Source: Pseudomonadota bacterium
GTDB taxonomy: Bacteria > Pseudomonadota > Gammaproteobacteria > Steroidobacterales > GCA-2729495
Direction: 5' to 3'
Assembly: GCA_030836925.1 (NCBI GenBank)
Contig: JAUPLK010000051.1
Location: forward strand, 1 to 8,189
DNA: 8,189 bases
Position 1 is the stretch's first letter; each line of letters begins with the position of its first letter. Both the position numbers and the translations under genes were made by a program. Below, in pieces: positions 1-7,771 of this stretch. Below the pieces are notes generated by a model that was given only the letters and a program-made list of their open reading frames with translations, made no database searches and had not been told where the DNA came from.

Positions 1-74
1 TCTCGAGCAGCGTCGCGCACGGCGGGAGCTGATCGCAAAGTGTCACTCCTGGCAACAACCAGCGCCCGGCATCC

Positions 75-80
75 TATACT
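75..80 (+). promoter_or_regulatory. possible -10 element before the TPR/glycosyltransferase gene
   Basis: TATACT matches five of six bases of the sigma-70 -10 consensus and lies 9 bases before the ATG at 90. A -35 at 17-bp spacing (GCAACA, 52-57) is poor. If the element is real, transcription would start near 86-88 and the mRNA would be nearly leaderless, which fits the lack of a Shine-Dalgarno sequence before the ATG. Alternatively, an upstream gene could end here: the frame starting at base 1 is open and stops with TGA at 91-93, giving an ATGA overlap with the start codon. The left 89 bases are too short to choose between these. Confidence 0.3.
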
Positions 81-89
81 TCCGGCAGC

Positions 90-2774
90 ATGAGCAAACC
101 ACGGCATCGGGCACCCACAAAGCGCGAAGCAGCGAACGAACAGTTGCTGCAGCAGGCCGTCCGTCTGCACCAGCAGGGGCAACTCGATGCGGCAGAAGCG
201 ATCTACCGGAAGATCCTGCGCGCCGACCCGGTTAGTCACCGGGCTCTGAATCTCATCGGGCTGGCGGGATTCCAGCGCGGTAATTTCGAGGCGGCCCTGG
301 GGCACCTCAGCCGGGCCGCAACCCTCGCGCCAAAAACGGCCAAATACCACTATGACCTTGGCGTGGTGACGCAGACCCACGGTGCACTCGCAGAATCCGT
401 CACACACTACCAACGCGCCCTTGCGCTCAATGCAGACAGTGCAGCGACATGGGAAAATCTCGGCGTTGCACTCTTCGACCTGGATCGGAACCGCGAATCC
501 ATTGCTGCTTTCGAGCACGCACTGGCACTGAATCCCGCTTCGCTGCTTGCGCTCGGCAACCTGGCAACGTTGCGGCGCTGGCAGGGTGATCACGCAGCGG
601 CGCTGGCACTCATCAAGCAGGGCCTGGCCCTTGATCCACTGAATGCGGACCTGCGCATGAAGCGCGCGGAGACCCTGCTCGCGACCGGCGAGTTCATCGC
701 AGGCTGGGAAGACTATGCCTGGCGCTTTGTGCACGGCGCCGTATGGGGCGCACAGGCCAGCACCTGCGTGCCCCTGCCGAAGTGGGCCGGCGAACCGCTC
801 GCTCACAGGCGCGTGCTGCTGCATGGCGAGCAGGGTATCGGCGACGAGGTGATGTTCGCGTCCTGCCTGCGCGAACTCGCCGACATCCCGAGCCACTTCA
901 CACTGCTCTGTGACCGGCGGCTGGTTCCGGCCATGACGCGATCTTTTCCTTTTCTGCATGTCGAGCCCAATACGCCAAGGCCCTGGGGCGCTGCGGGTGA
1001 AGCCGTCGGGGCAGACCTGCGCATCCCGCTTGGCGATTTGCCCCGTGTCTTCCGGAACTCCGCGGCGAGCTTTGCGCCACGCGGTGCGTTCCTGCAGGCA
1101 GATCCAGCAGGAAGGCAAGCATGGCGGCAGCGCCTGGATGCGCTGGGTTCAGGCCTGAAGATCGGCATCTCCTGGCGCGGCGGGAATACGCCGCGCACCA
1201 GACAGGCGCGCTCACTGCCGTTGCCGGCGCTGGAACCCCTGTTCACCAGGCCCGGGCTGCGACTGATCAGCCTGCAATACGGCGACTGCGAACAGGAACT
1301 AGCTACTGCGCCGGAAGCCATTCGCAGCGGCCTCACCTGCTTTTCAGACATCGACCCGCTCAGCGATCTCGATGGCATGTTCGCACTGATGGCGGAGCTC
1401 GACCTGGTGATCTCCGTCGACAACTCAACCGTGCATTTCGGCGGTGCGCTGGGCGTTGCCACCTGGATGCTCGCGCCCGCCCTGACCGACTGGCGCTGGC
1501 CCACCGACGGTACGGATAGCCGCTGGTACGCCAGCGTGCGCCTGTTTCGTCAGCCACCCGGCGATCGCTCGGACTGGGCTTCGGTCGTCGCTGCCGTGTG
1601 TGCGGCTCTCGACGATTCCAGGCCAGGGGATCGTTTGCCGACCATCAGCATCACAGCCATCACTGCCCCGGCGCCGGTAGCAGATACGCCTGCACCACTG
1701 CGGACGCTGCTCATCAACGACACCAGCTACTGGTACCACTGGGGCTGCAGCTGCACCAGCCTCGCCATCCGGGCACAACTGCAGGCGCAGGGCCGGACTG
1801 TCTGCGGTCTGCCCATCGATCGCCTGACCGGTCTGCAGCCACTGCCGGCCAGCCGGGAACAGCTGGACGATGCGGCTTTCTTTGCGCGCTTCCAGCAGGC
1901 AAATGCAGATCTGTGTGGACTCATTGCCGATGCGGATGAGATCGTCATCAATGGCGAGGGCTCACTGCACGGCGCAACGCACACCTCCATCAGCCTGCTG
2001 TATCTCGCCTGGATCGCACGACGCTACCTGCACCGGCCAGTGCGGATCATCAACCACTCCTGCTACCCGACCGGCAGCGCCCGCGTCTCCGGCAGCACAG
2101 TCGAAGACTTCTACCGACAGGTCTACCAGAGTCTCAATGCGGTAGTGGTACGTGAACCGGTCAGTGCCGCGCTGCTGGAACAGCTGGGCATTCCGGTCAC
2201 GATCGGTTTCGATTGCCTGCCGCTGTATGCGCAGGAGCACGGCGACAGCATCAGGCGGAGCACCAGCGATCAGCTGCTGATCGCTGGCTCGGTCGCCGCG
2301 GGACCAGGCATGGTCGAGGCCTGCGCGCACCTCGCCATTGCCGGACGCAAGGCGGGACTCCAGCCGGCATTCCTGTTTGGCGCCAATGCCAACCTGGCCG
2401 CCGACGACCGCGAGTTCGCCCGCCTGCTCGGCCATGCCACCGGCGGCACGATCGAACTCTGCCACGCGACATCAGAGGCAGCCTGGCTCTCGGCGATTGC
2501 CTCCGCACGGCTGCTGGTCTCGGGACGCTTCCACTACTCGATTGCCGCCGCATGGCTGGGCACACCCTTCATCGCGCTCGACAGCAACACGCCAAAGATG
2601 GACGGACTGATGCAGACCCTGGGGCTTGGCTGTCGCGCAAACTCGGCATCGTCTTCGTTGCCAGTTGAACTCCTTGGGCAGGCGCTGGCACTGCTCGACG
2701 ATCCCGCGCCGGCCCTGATCAGCAATACGGTCCGGGCCGGACTGCTGGATGCGGCCCGACTCAACTTCGCCTGA
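90..2774 (+). CDS. TPR - GT9-like glycosyltransferase - polysaccharide pyruvyl transferase fusion
   Basis: This 894-aa protein has three modules. Residues about 17-213 form five to six 34-residue TPR units, with recurring A-L-x-L-x-P ends. Residues about 237-510 look like the GT9/heptosyltransferase-like domain often found after TPRs: HGEQGIGDE at 245-253, a DNSTVHFGGALG stretch from 444 and DWRW at 467-470. After a Pro/Ala-rich linker (about 511-536), residues 537 to about 870 match polysaccharide pyruvyl transferases: NGEGSLHG at 621-628, SGRFH with Arg813 and His815, and NTPKM with Lys836. There is no signal peptide or membrane segment, so it is probably cytosolic. The expected role is sugar transfer, plus addition of pyruvate from phosphoenolpyruvate, onto a surface glycan or glycoprotein; acceptor and sugar donor are unknown. 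The ATG at 90 is the first usable start and the TPR array begins soon after; no good ribosome site precedes it. The domain calls are firm; activity of both catalytic modules is inferred. Confidence 0.88.
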   Translation: MSKPRHRAPTKREAANEQLLQQAVRLHQQGQLDAAEAIYRKILRADPVSHRALNLIGLAGFQRGNFEAALGHLSRAATLAPKTAKYHYDLGVVTQTHGALAESVTHYQRALALNADSAATWENLGVALFDLDRNRESIAAFEHALALNPASLLALGNLATLRRWQGDHAAALALIKQGLALDPLNADLRMKRAETLLATGEFIAGWEDYAWRFVHGAVWGAQASTCVPLPKWAGEPLAHRRVLLHGEQGIGDEVMFASCLRELADIPSHFTLLCDRRLVPAMTRSFPFLHVEPNTPRPWGAAGEAVGADLRIPLGDLPRVFRNSAASFAPRGAFLQADPAGRQAWRQRLDALGSGLKIGISWRGGNTPRTRQARSLPLPALEPLFTRPGLRLISLQYGDCEQELATAPEAIRSGLTCFSDIDPLSDLDGMFALMAELDLVISVDNSTVHFGGALGVATWMLAPALTDWRWPTDGTDSRWYASVRLFRQPPGDRSDWASVVAAVCAALDDSRPGDRLPTISITAITAPAPVADTPAPLRTLLINDTSYWYHWGCSCTSLAIRAQLQAQGRTVCGLPIDRLTGLQPLPASREQLDDAAFFARFQQANADLCGLIADADEIVINGEGSLHGATHTSISLLYLAWIARRYLHRPVRIINHSCYPTGSARVSGSTVEDFYRQVYQSLNAVVVREPVSAALLEQLGIPVTIGFDCLPLYAQEHGDSIRRSTSDQLLIAGSVAAGPGMVEACAHLAIAGRKAGLQPAFLFGANANLAADDREFARLLGHATGGTIELCHATSEAAWLSAIASARLLVSGRFHYSIAAAWLGTPFIALDSNTPKMDGLMQTLGLGCRANSASSSLPVELLGQALALLDDPAPALISNTVRAGLLDAARLNFA

Positions 2775-2803
2775 TCCGGCGCCTGACGCAAACCTTACCC
2801 TAT

Positions 2804-2832
2804 ATGGCAAGCCTGCCGGCACGGACTACAAT
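2804..2832 (+). promoter_or_regulatory. candidate sigma-70 promoter for the M1-M28 peptidase gene
   Basis: ATGGCA (2804-2809, four of six bases of TTGACA) is followed after 17 bases by TACAAT (2827-2832, five of six bases of TATAAT). The predicted start of transcription is near 2839, about 24 bases before the ATG at 2863. The site lies in the 88-bp gap after the glycosyltransferase gene, and I see no terminator hairpin in that gap. It suggests the peptidase gene has its own promoter but does not exclude read-through. Confidence 0.4.
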
Positions 2833-2850
2833 CAGGCGTCCCCCAACAGC

Positions 2851-2856
2851 AAAGGA
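2851..2856 (+). promoter_or_regulatory. ribosome binding site that sets the peptidase start at 2863
   Basis: AAAGGA sits 6 bases before the ATG at 2863. The translation from there opens directly into a signal peptide. The in-frame ATG at 2749 would add 38 hydrophilic residues before the signal peptide and overlap the end of the preceding gene, so it is unlikely. A second ATG follows at once at 2866 and cannot be excluded. Confidence 0.65.
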
Positions 2857-2862
2857 CCGACC

Positions 2863-5800
2863 ATGATGCGGGTATCGAGACTGGCCAGCGCAGGTTTGCC
2901 GATTCTGGCTGCACTGGGCACGCTTTGCCTCGCGACACCAGCCTGGCCGGCAGACGCTGCGCAATGGCCCGACTACAAGCTCAGCGCCGACATCGATCCG
3001 GCCACGCATCGCCTGTCTGGCGTTGCAGAAGTCACGCTGCCGGCAGCGATGGCCGGCCAGCCCGTGGAATTCGTGCTGGCGGCAAATTTTTCGATCACTG
3101 CGTCAAACCCGCCGGTGGAAAAACTGCCGGGTGACGCCAGCAGCAAGGTTTTTGCCGGCATCAACGGCACCAGCGAAGAATTGGCCAACCGCCGCGGCGT
3201 AGCGGCCTGGCGACTCAATCTGCCGGCGGGCAGCAGCACATTTCGCATCGAGTACAGCGGCCTGGTCGACATCCCGCCCACCGCGAGTCCGGAGGAATAT
3301 GCACGCAGCTTTGCCGAAACCCCCGGCATCATCAGCAACGATGGCGTGTATCTGGCCGGCAGCACGCTCTGGTATCCACAACTCGGTGGCGCGCAGGCAG
3401 GCGAACTGGTCACCTACTCGCTCACGGTCAACACCCCGAAGGGTTGGCACCTGATTGCACCGGGCAACGGCGTGTCGACCGGTACCGACGGCATGGCGCG
3501 CTGGGAATCGCCGACTGCCGTGGACGAGATCTCGCTGGCCGGCGGTCCACTCACCCCCTACACCACAAATGCCGGCATGGTCGAAGCCCAGGTCTACCTG
3601 CGTCAGCCTGATCCGGCGCTGGCGGCAAAGTATCTGGATGCAACCAGCCGCTATCTGCGCATGTACAACGAGCTGCTGGGCGCCTATCCCTACCGCAAGT
3701 TCGCACTGGTCGAGAATTTCTGGGAAACCGGCTATGGCATGCCGTCCTATACGCTGCTCGGGCCACAGATCATCCGCTTCCCCTTCATCCTCACCTCCTC
3801 CTATCCGCACGAAATCCTGCACAACTGGTGGGGCAACTCGGTCTACGTGGACTATGCAACCGGCAACTGGTGCGAGGGCCTCACGGCCTACCTCGCCGAT
3901 CACCTGATGAAGGAGATCGAGGGCCAGGGTGCCGAGTACCGTCGCGACGTACTGAAAAAATACCGCGACTTCGCCAGCAGTAGCGCCGATTTTCCGCTGC
4001 GCGCGTTCCGTTCCCGGCACAGCGCCGCAACCGAAGCGGTCGGTTACGGCAAGACGCTGATGGGCTTCCACATGCTGCGTCAGCAGATGGGTGACGATGC
4101 CTTCCGCCAGGCGCTCGGTTTTTTTTACAAGACCTATCGGGGCCAGCGCGCCAGCTTCAGCGATGTGCAGAGCGTGTTCGAGAAGTTCAGCGGCCAGGAT
4201 CTGGGCCGGTTTTTTGACGAGTGGACCAACCGTACCGGCGCTGCCGACCTGCAGCTTGCCAGCGTGAAAGTCACGCAGCAGGACAAACGCTACACGGTGA
4301 GCGGCGAAATCCGCCAGCAACAGAACGGGGCCTATGCACTGGAAGTCCCGGTGGTGGTGGCAACGGCAGCGGGTCCGGTCATCACGAAGGTTCGCAGCCG
4401 CGACCCGGTCACACCATTCAGCATCGAGACGACATCAGCGCCGCAGGTCGTCGCGGTTGATCCGGCCTTCGACGTGTTCCGCATCCTCGATCCGCGTGAA
4501 ACAGCACCGAGCATCGGGCAGATTTTTGGTGCCAGCGAGGTGCTCGCGGTACTGCCTTCCGAACCGGCCACCGAAACGGATGCCTGGCGCCGCGCACTCA
4601 GCGCCTGGCAGAGCCCCTCCAGCAAGATCACGATAGTGACCGACCGGGAAATACAGGCGCTGCCGGCCGACCGCAGCGTGTGGCTGCTGGGCCGGCAGAA
4701 CCGCCTCGCCGCGAGCCACTTCGCCGGCGACCCGGCGCTGGGTCTCCGCGTCAGCAGCACCGGTGTACGCATCGGCAGCAGCGAACTGCCGTTTGCCGGG
4801 CACTCGCACGTGCTCACGCATCGCCATCCCGACAACCCGAAACTGGCAATTGGCTGGATCACGGTTGATCCGGCCGCAGCGCTGCCGGGCCTGGTGCGCA
4901 AGCTGCCCCACTACGGCAAGTATTCCTGGCTGGCCTTTGCCGGCGAAGAACCGGCCAACGTCGCCAAGGGCGAGTGGCCGACCACCGATTCGCCGCTGCT
5001 GGTCAACCTGCAGGGCAAGGGCCTGCCGGCTCCCGTCACACTGCCAAGGCGCGCCCCACTGGCGGAGCCACCTGCTGCTTATTCGGCAGAGCAACTCAGG
5101 CAGCACGTCAATTTTCTTGCTGCCCCCGAGCGCGAGGGACGCGGTTTTGGCAGCGCCGGACTGCAGGCCGCGAGCGAGTACATCAAGGAGCAGTTTGCCG
5201 CTGCGAAGCTGCAGCCAGGCGGCGACAACGGCAGCTGGTTCCAGACCTTCAGTGCGAAGGGCGGCGTGGACAACAGTGAGCACCAGCTGCGCAACGTGAT
5301 CGCCGTGCTGCCCGGCTCGGACCCGAAACTCAAAGGTGAAGTGGCGCTGTTGACCGCACACTACGATCACCTGGGCTTTGGCTGGCCCGGCGCCCGCGCC
5401 GATGCGGTCGGTCAGCTTCATCCGGGTGCCGATGACAATGCGAGCGGCGTCGCGGTGCTGATCGAGATCGCGAAGCAGCTTGCCACCCGGCCGGCTCCAC
5501 CGCGCACCATCGTGTTCGTCGCCTTCAGTGGCGAGGAGGCCGGTCTGCTCGGCTCACGCCACTATGTGAGCCATCCGCTGCCCGTGCCTGTTGCCGGCAT
5601 CTACGGCGTGATCAACATGGATACGGTCGGTCGCCTCGGCGACCAACCGGTGTCGGTGATCGCCACCGAAAGCGCGAGGGAATGGCCTTTCGTGTTCCGC
5701 GGCATCACGGCTGTCACCGGCATACCTACCCGCAGCATCCCGGGCGCTGCCGAGTCCTCGGACCAGAAAGCCTTCATCGACGCCGGCGTACCCGGCGTGC

Positions 5801-6255
5801 AGATCTTCTCGGGCGCCGGACTCGACTATCACCGCCCCTCCGACACGCCGGACAAGGTCGATGGTGCCGGCATGGTCAAGGTGGCAACGGTCGCGGCCGA
5901 AGCCATCGATTATCTCGCCTCGACTGAAAAGCGCTTGAGCGTGAGCGCAACGACTGGCGGCGCCAGCGCACCCCCTGCCGGTTCCGGCTCGCGCCGGGTT
6001 TCGGTGGGCGCCATTCCGGACTTCGCTTTCCAGGGTCCGGGATTGCGGCTCGAGGGTGTGGTGCCCGGCTCACCCGCCGACAAAGCCGGCATGCAGGCCG
6101 GCGATATCCTCACCCACCTGGCCGGCGATGCGGTCAATGGCCTCGGCGGCTTCAACGAACTGCTGAAGAAGCTCGAACCCGGCAACCAGGTGGAATTGCG
6201 CTGGACACGTGCAGGGGTGGAACAGAAGGCCACCGTGACGGTGGTGGCGCGGTAG
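2863..6255 (+). CDS. exported M1-type / M28-type metallopeptidase fusion with C-terminal PDZ domain
   Basis: This 1130-aa protein starts with a Sec signal peptide (hydrophobic core about 10-25, likely cleavage after Ala30-Asp31-Ala32), so it should act in the periplasm or outside the cell. The first module (about 33-546) is an M1 gluzincin: HEILHNWWGN at 316-325, third zinc ligand Glu338 and probable catalytic Tyr395. Where M1 enzymes carry GAMEN, this one has ENFWETGYGMPSYT (284-297). Residues about 547-725 look like the C-terminal extension of this M1 subgroup. The second module (about 735-1025) is an M28 aminopeptidase with all expected metal and catalytic positions: His833 and Asp835 in HYDH, GADDNASG from 855, Glu891-Glu892, Asp920 in NMD and His990. 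A PDZ domain (about 1047-1129) with GLRLEGVVPGSPADKAGM-type sequence ends the protein. The expected job is removal of N-terminal residues from peptides, perhaps in sequence by the two sites, with the PDZ binding substrate ends or a partner. A T8 tract lies at 4119-4126. The domain calls are firm; specificity is unknown. Confidence 0.92.
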   Translation: MMRVSRLASAGLPILAALGTLCLATPAWPADAAQWPDYKLSADIDPATHRLSGVAEVTLPAAMAGQPVEFVLAANFSITASNPPVEKLPGDASSKVFAGINGTSEELANRRGVAAWRLNLPAGSSTFRIEYSGLVDIPPTASPEEYARSFAETPGIISNDGVYLAGSTLWYPQLGGAQAGELVTYSLTVNTPKGWHLIAPGNGVSTGTDGMARWESPTAVDEISLAGGPLTPYTTNAGMVEAQVYLRQPDPALAAKYLDATSRYLRMYNELLGAYPYRKFALVENFWETGYGMPSYTLLGPQIIRFPFILTSSYPHEILHNWWGNSVYVDYATGNWCEGLTAYLADHLMKEIEGQGAEYRRDVLKKYRDFASSSADFPLRAFRSRHSAATEAVGYGKTLMGFHMLRQQMGDDAFRQALGFFYKTYRGQRASFSDVQSVFEKFSGQDLGRFFDEWTNRTGAADLQLASVKVTQQDKRYTVSGEIRQQQNGAYALEVPVVVATAAGPVITKVRSRDPVTPFSIETTSAPQVVAVDPAFDVFRILDPRETAPSIGQIFGASEVLAVLPSEPATETDAWRRALSAWQSPSSKITIVTDREIQALPADRSVWLLGRQNRLAASHFAGDPALGLRVSSTGVRIGSSELPFAGHSHVLTHRHPDNPKLAIGWITVDPAAALPGLVRKLPHYGKYSWLAFAGEEPANVAKGEWPTTDSPLLVNLQGKGLPAPVTLPRRAPLAEPPAAYSAEQLRQHVNFLAAPEREGRGFGSAGLQAASEYIKEQFAAAKLQPGGDNGSWFQTFSAKGGVDNSEHQLRNVIAVLPGSDPKLKGEVALLTAHYDHLGFGWPGARADAVGQLHPGADDNASGVAVLIEIAKQLATRPAPPRTIVFVAFSGEEAGLLGSRHYVSHPLPVPVAGIYGVINMDTVGRLGDQPVSVIATESAREWPFVFRGITAVTGIPTRSIPGAAESSDQKAFIDAGVPGVQIFSGAGLDYHRPSDTPDKVDGAGMVKVATVAAEAIDYLASTEKRLSVSATTGGASAPPAGSGSRRVSVGAIPDFAFQGPGLRLEGVVPGSPADKAGMQAGDILTHLAGDAVNGLGGFNELLKKLEPGNQVELRWTRAGVEQKATVTVVAR

Positions 6256-6317
6256 GGCAAGACCTGCACTGCGCGTAAACTGCACGCTGTTACCGCATCG
6301 ACCGGAAACCAGAGATC

Positions 6318-7316
6318 ATGCGTTCAATCAACGGCATTGCCGCCCTCGTGGGCCAGACTCCGCTGCTGGAGATCCGCTACACCTTCAACGGGCAGCCGCG
6401 CCGCCTGTACGCGAAGTACGAACTGCTCAACATGACCGGCAGCGTCAAGGATCGCATGGCCTTCTACATCATTCGCCGGGCGATCGAGCGCGGCGAACTG
6501 CGGGAAGGTGCCGTGATTGCCGAAGCGACCAGCGGCAATACCGGCATTTCGATTTCCGCCATCGGTCGCGCGCTGGGTCACCGGGTACGTATCTACATGC
6601 CGGACTGGATGAGCTACGAGCGGGTGCAGCTCATGCACAACCTCGGCGCCGAAGTGGTACCCGTTTCCAAGGCCCAGGGCGGATTCATCGGCGCCGTGAA
6701 GATGGCGCAGGAATACGCCGATGAAAACGCCAATACCTTTCTGCCGCGCCAGTTCGACAACGCGGACAACGTCGAAGCCCACGAGATCATGACGGGGCCG
6801 GAAATCGAGACTCAACTGGGCCAGTTTGGCGTCGCGGCCGATGCCTTCGTGGCCGGTGTCGGCACCGGCGGCACGGTCATGGGTGTGGGACGGCATTTGC
6901 GCCGCGGCGCCCGCAAGGTACGCATCCACCCGCTGGAACCCGCCAATTCACCGACCATGAGTACCGGCAAAAAGGTCGGCTCGCACCGTATCCAGGGCAT
7001 CAGCGACGAGTTCATCCCGTCGATCGTGAAACTTGCCGAACTCGACAGCGTGGTCGATGTCTGGGACGGTGATGCGATCCTGATGGCGCAGTCGCTGGCG
7101 CACCGGCTCGGCCTCGGCCTCGGCATTTCATCGGGCGCCAACATCATCGGTGCGATGAAGCTGGTGGAAGAAATGGGGCCTGAAGCCGTCGTGGTCACCG
7201 TGCTATGCGACTGCAACAAGAAATACCTGTCGACCGCACTCGCCAATGTCGAACCGCCACAGGAAGGCTACATCACCCCGCAGGTACGGCTGCAGTCCTT
7301 CACCAGCGTCCGCTAG
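6318..7316 (+). CDS. PLP-dependent cysteine synthase family enzyme
   Basis: This 332-aa fold-type II PLP enzyme is close to the usual length of O-acetylserine sulfhydrylases. The PLP lysine is Lys44 in NMTGSVKDR. The substrate loop TSGNTG is at 71-76, the phosphate-binding GVGTGGT at 180-186, and SSGAN at 271-275 supplies the serine that contacts the pyridine nitrogen. The expected reaction forms cysteine from an activated serine and sulfide. NMTGSVKDR, the MPDWMS-x-ER stretch and NKKYLST near the C-terminus resemble a CysM-like subgroup rather than classical CysK, so the donor could be O-acetylserine, O-phosphoserine or another, and I give no symbol. There is no CBS domain, so this is not a full cystathionine beta-synthase. 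Residues 297-299 are Cys-Asp-Cys just before NKKYLST. The start is supported by conserved sequence beginning within a few residues; the ribosome site is weak (GGAAACCAGAGA). The 62-bp gap upstream has only a poor -10-like TAAACT at 6276-6281. Confidence 0.9.
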   Translation: MRSINGIAALVGQTPLLEIRYTFNGQPRRLYAKYELLNMTGSVKDRMAFYIIRRAIERGELREGAVIAEATSGNTGISISAIGRALGHRVRIYMPDWMSYERVQLMHNLGAEVVPVSKAQGGFIGAVKMAQEYADENANTFLPRQFDNADNVEAHEIMTGPEIETQLGQFGVAADAFVAGVGTGGTVMGVGRHLRRGARKVRIHPLEPANSPTMSTGKKVGSHRIQGISDEFIPSIVKLAELDSVVDVWDGDAILMAQSLAHRLGLGLGISSGANIIGAMKLVEEMGPEAVVVTVLCDCNKKYLSTALANVEPPQEGYITPQVRLQSFTSVR

Positions 7317-7356
7317 GGCCCGCTACCCTTTAAAGCGTCAGCGGTCCCGTCAGTAC

Positions 7357-7728
7357 TCAGCCAGCGGTGGTGACGTCCTCGTAGACTTCGTGCGAGTGCG
7401 ACGGCAGCAGATGCGGAAACAGCTGCACGCTGCGGGTCTTCGATGCGCCGCGCGAAAAGGCGATCCGGTCGGCCACGCTGTCCCATTTTTCCACGATGAC
7501 GAACTGCACGCCCTGCGGGCCATCCTCGTGGTGGGGATGAGCGGCGAGTTCGGCGGGCGGCGTGACGCGACGGACTTCCGCCTCCACCGTGCCCGGCCGG
7601 GCCCGATAGACGTTGCGCCCATGAAAACCCTTGGCCTCACGCATCAGCGGCTCAAGATCCTGATAAAACTTCGACACCTCGAGTTCGTGGCCGGGTTTGG
7701 CCAGCAGCGTAGCGATATAGGTCACCAT
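7357..7728 (-). CDS. ABM-domain (antibiotic biosynthesis monooxygenase fold) protein
   Basis: This 123-aa protein has the layout of a dimeric ferredoxin-like ABM protein. A first strand, MVTYIATLLAKPG, leads into a helix ending PLMREAKGFHG (27-37), then a strand NVYRARPG (39-46), a strand QFVIVEKWDS (75-84) and a helix ADRIAFSRG. ABM proteins act as cofactor-free oxygenases or quinol monooxygenases, or have no known activity; the substrate cannot be told here. Residues about 47-72, between two strands, form a longer loop than in compact ABM proteins and carry a His cluster (HPHHED, 64-69); a second cluster (HSHE) is at 111-114. The start at 7728 is chosen because the domain begins there and GGAGAG lies 9 bases upstream. 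An in-frame ATG at 7818 would add 30 unrelated residues across the control region. The gene converges on the cysteine synthase with a 40-bp gap and diverges from the DUF3088 gene. Confidence 0.8.
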   Translation of the reverse strand: MVTYIATLLAKPGHELEVSKFYQDLEPLMREAKGFHGRNVYRARPGTVEAEVRRVTPPAELAAHPHHEDGPQGVQFVIVEKWDSVADRIAFSRGASKTRSVQLFPHLLPSHSHEVYEDVTTAG

Positions 7729-7737
7729 CTCGATTTT

Positions 7738-7743
7738 CTCTCC
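7738..7743 (-). promoter_or_regulatory. ribosome binding site that sets the ABM start
   Basis: Read on the minus strand this is GGAGAG, 9 bases before the ATG whose first base is 7728. It supports the short start over the ATG at 7818. Confidence 0.6.
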
Positions 7744-7771
7744 GGCAGGGAGCGCCTGGGGCGCGACATGT

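Noticed and set aside
2749..2862. Upstream in-frame ATG for the peptidase
   Set aside because: It would put 38 polar residues before a clear signal peptide and overlap the previous gene; the start at 2863 has a proper AAAGGA site.
3103..4320. 405-aa open frame on the minus strand inside the peptidase gene
   Set aside because: It lies fully antisense to well-conserved M1 sequence, has no recognisable domain, and long antisense frames are expected in GC-rich genes.
4435..5421. 328-aa open frame on the minus strand inside the peptidase gene
   Set aside because: It is an antisense shadow over the end of the M1 module and the start of M28, with no recognisable motif.
6264..6285. Direct repeat CTGCAC (6264-6269 and 6280-6285) around TAAACT before the cysteine synthase
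   Set aside because: Six-base repeats are expected by chance, the -35 region is poor and no dyad accompanies it.
7315..7334. Possible terminator between the convergent genes (AGGG...CCCT then TTTAAA)
   Set aside because: The stem is only 4 bp and no run of T follows, so it is too weak to call.
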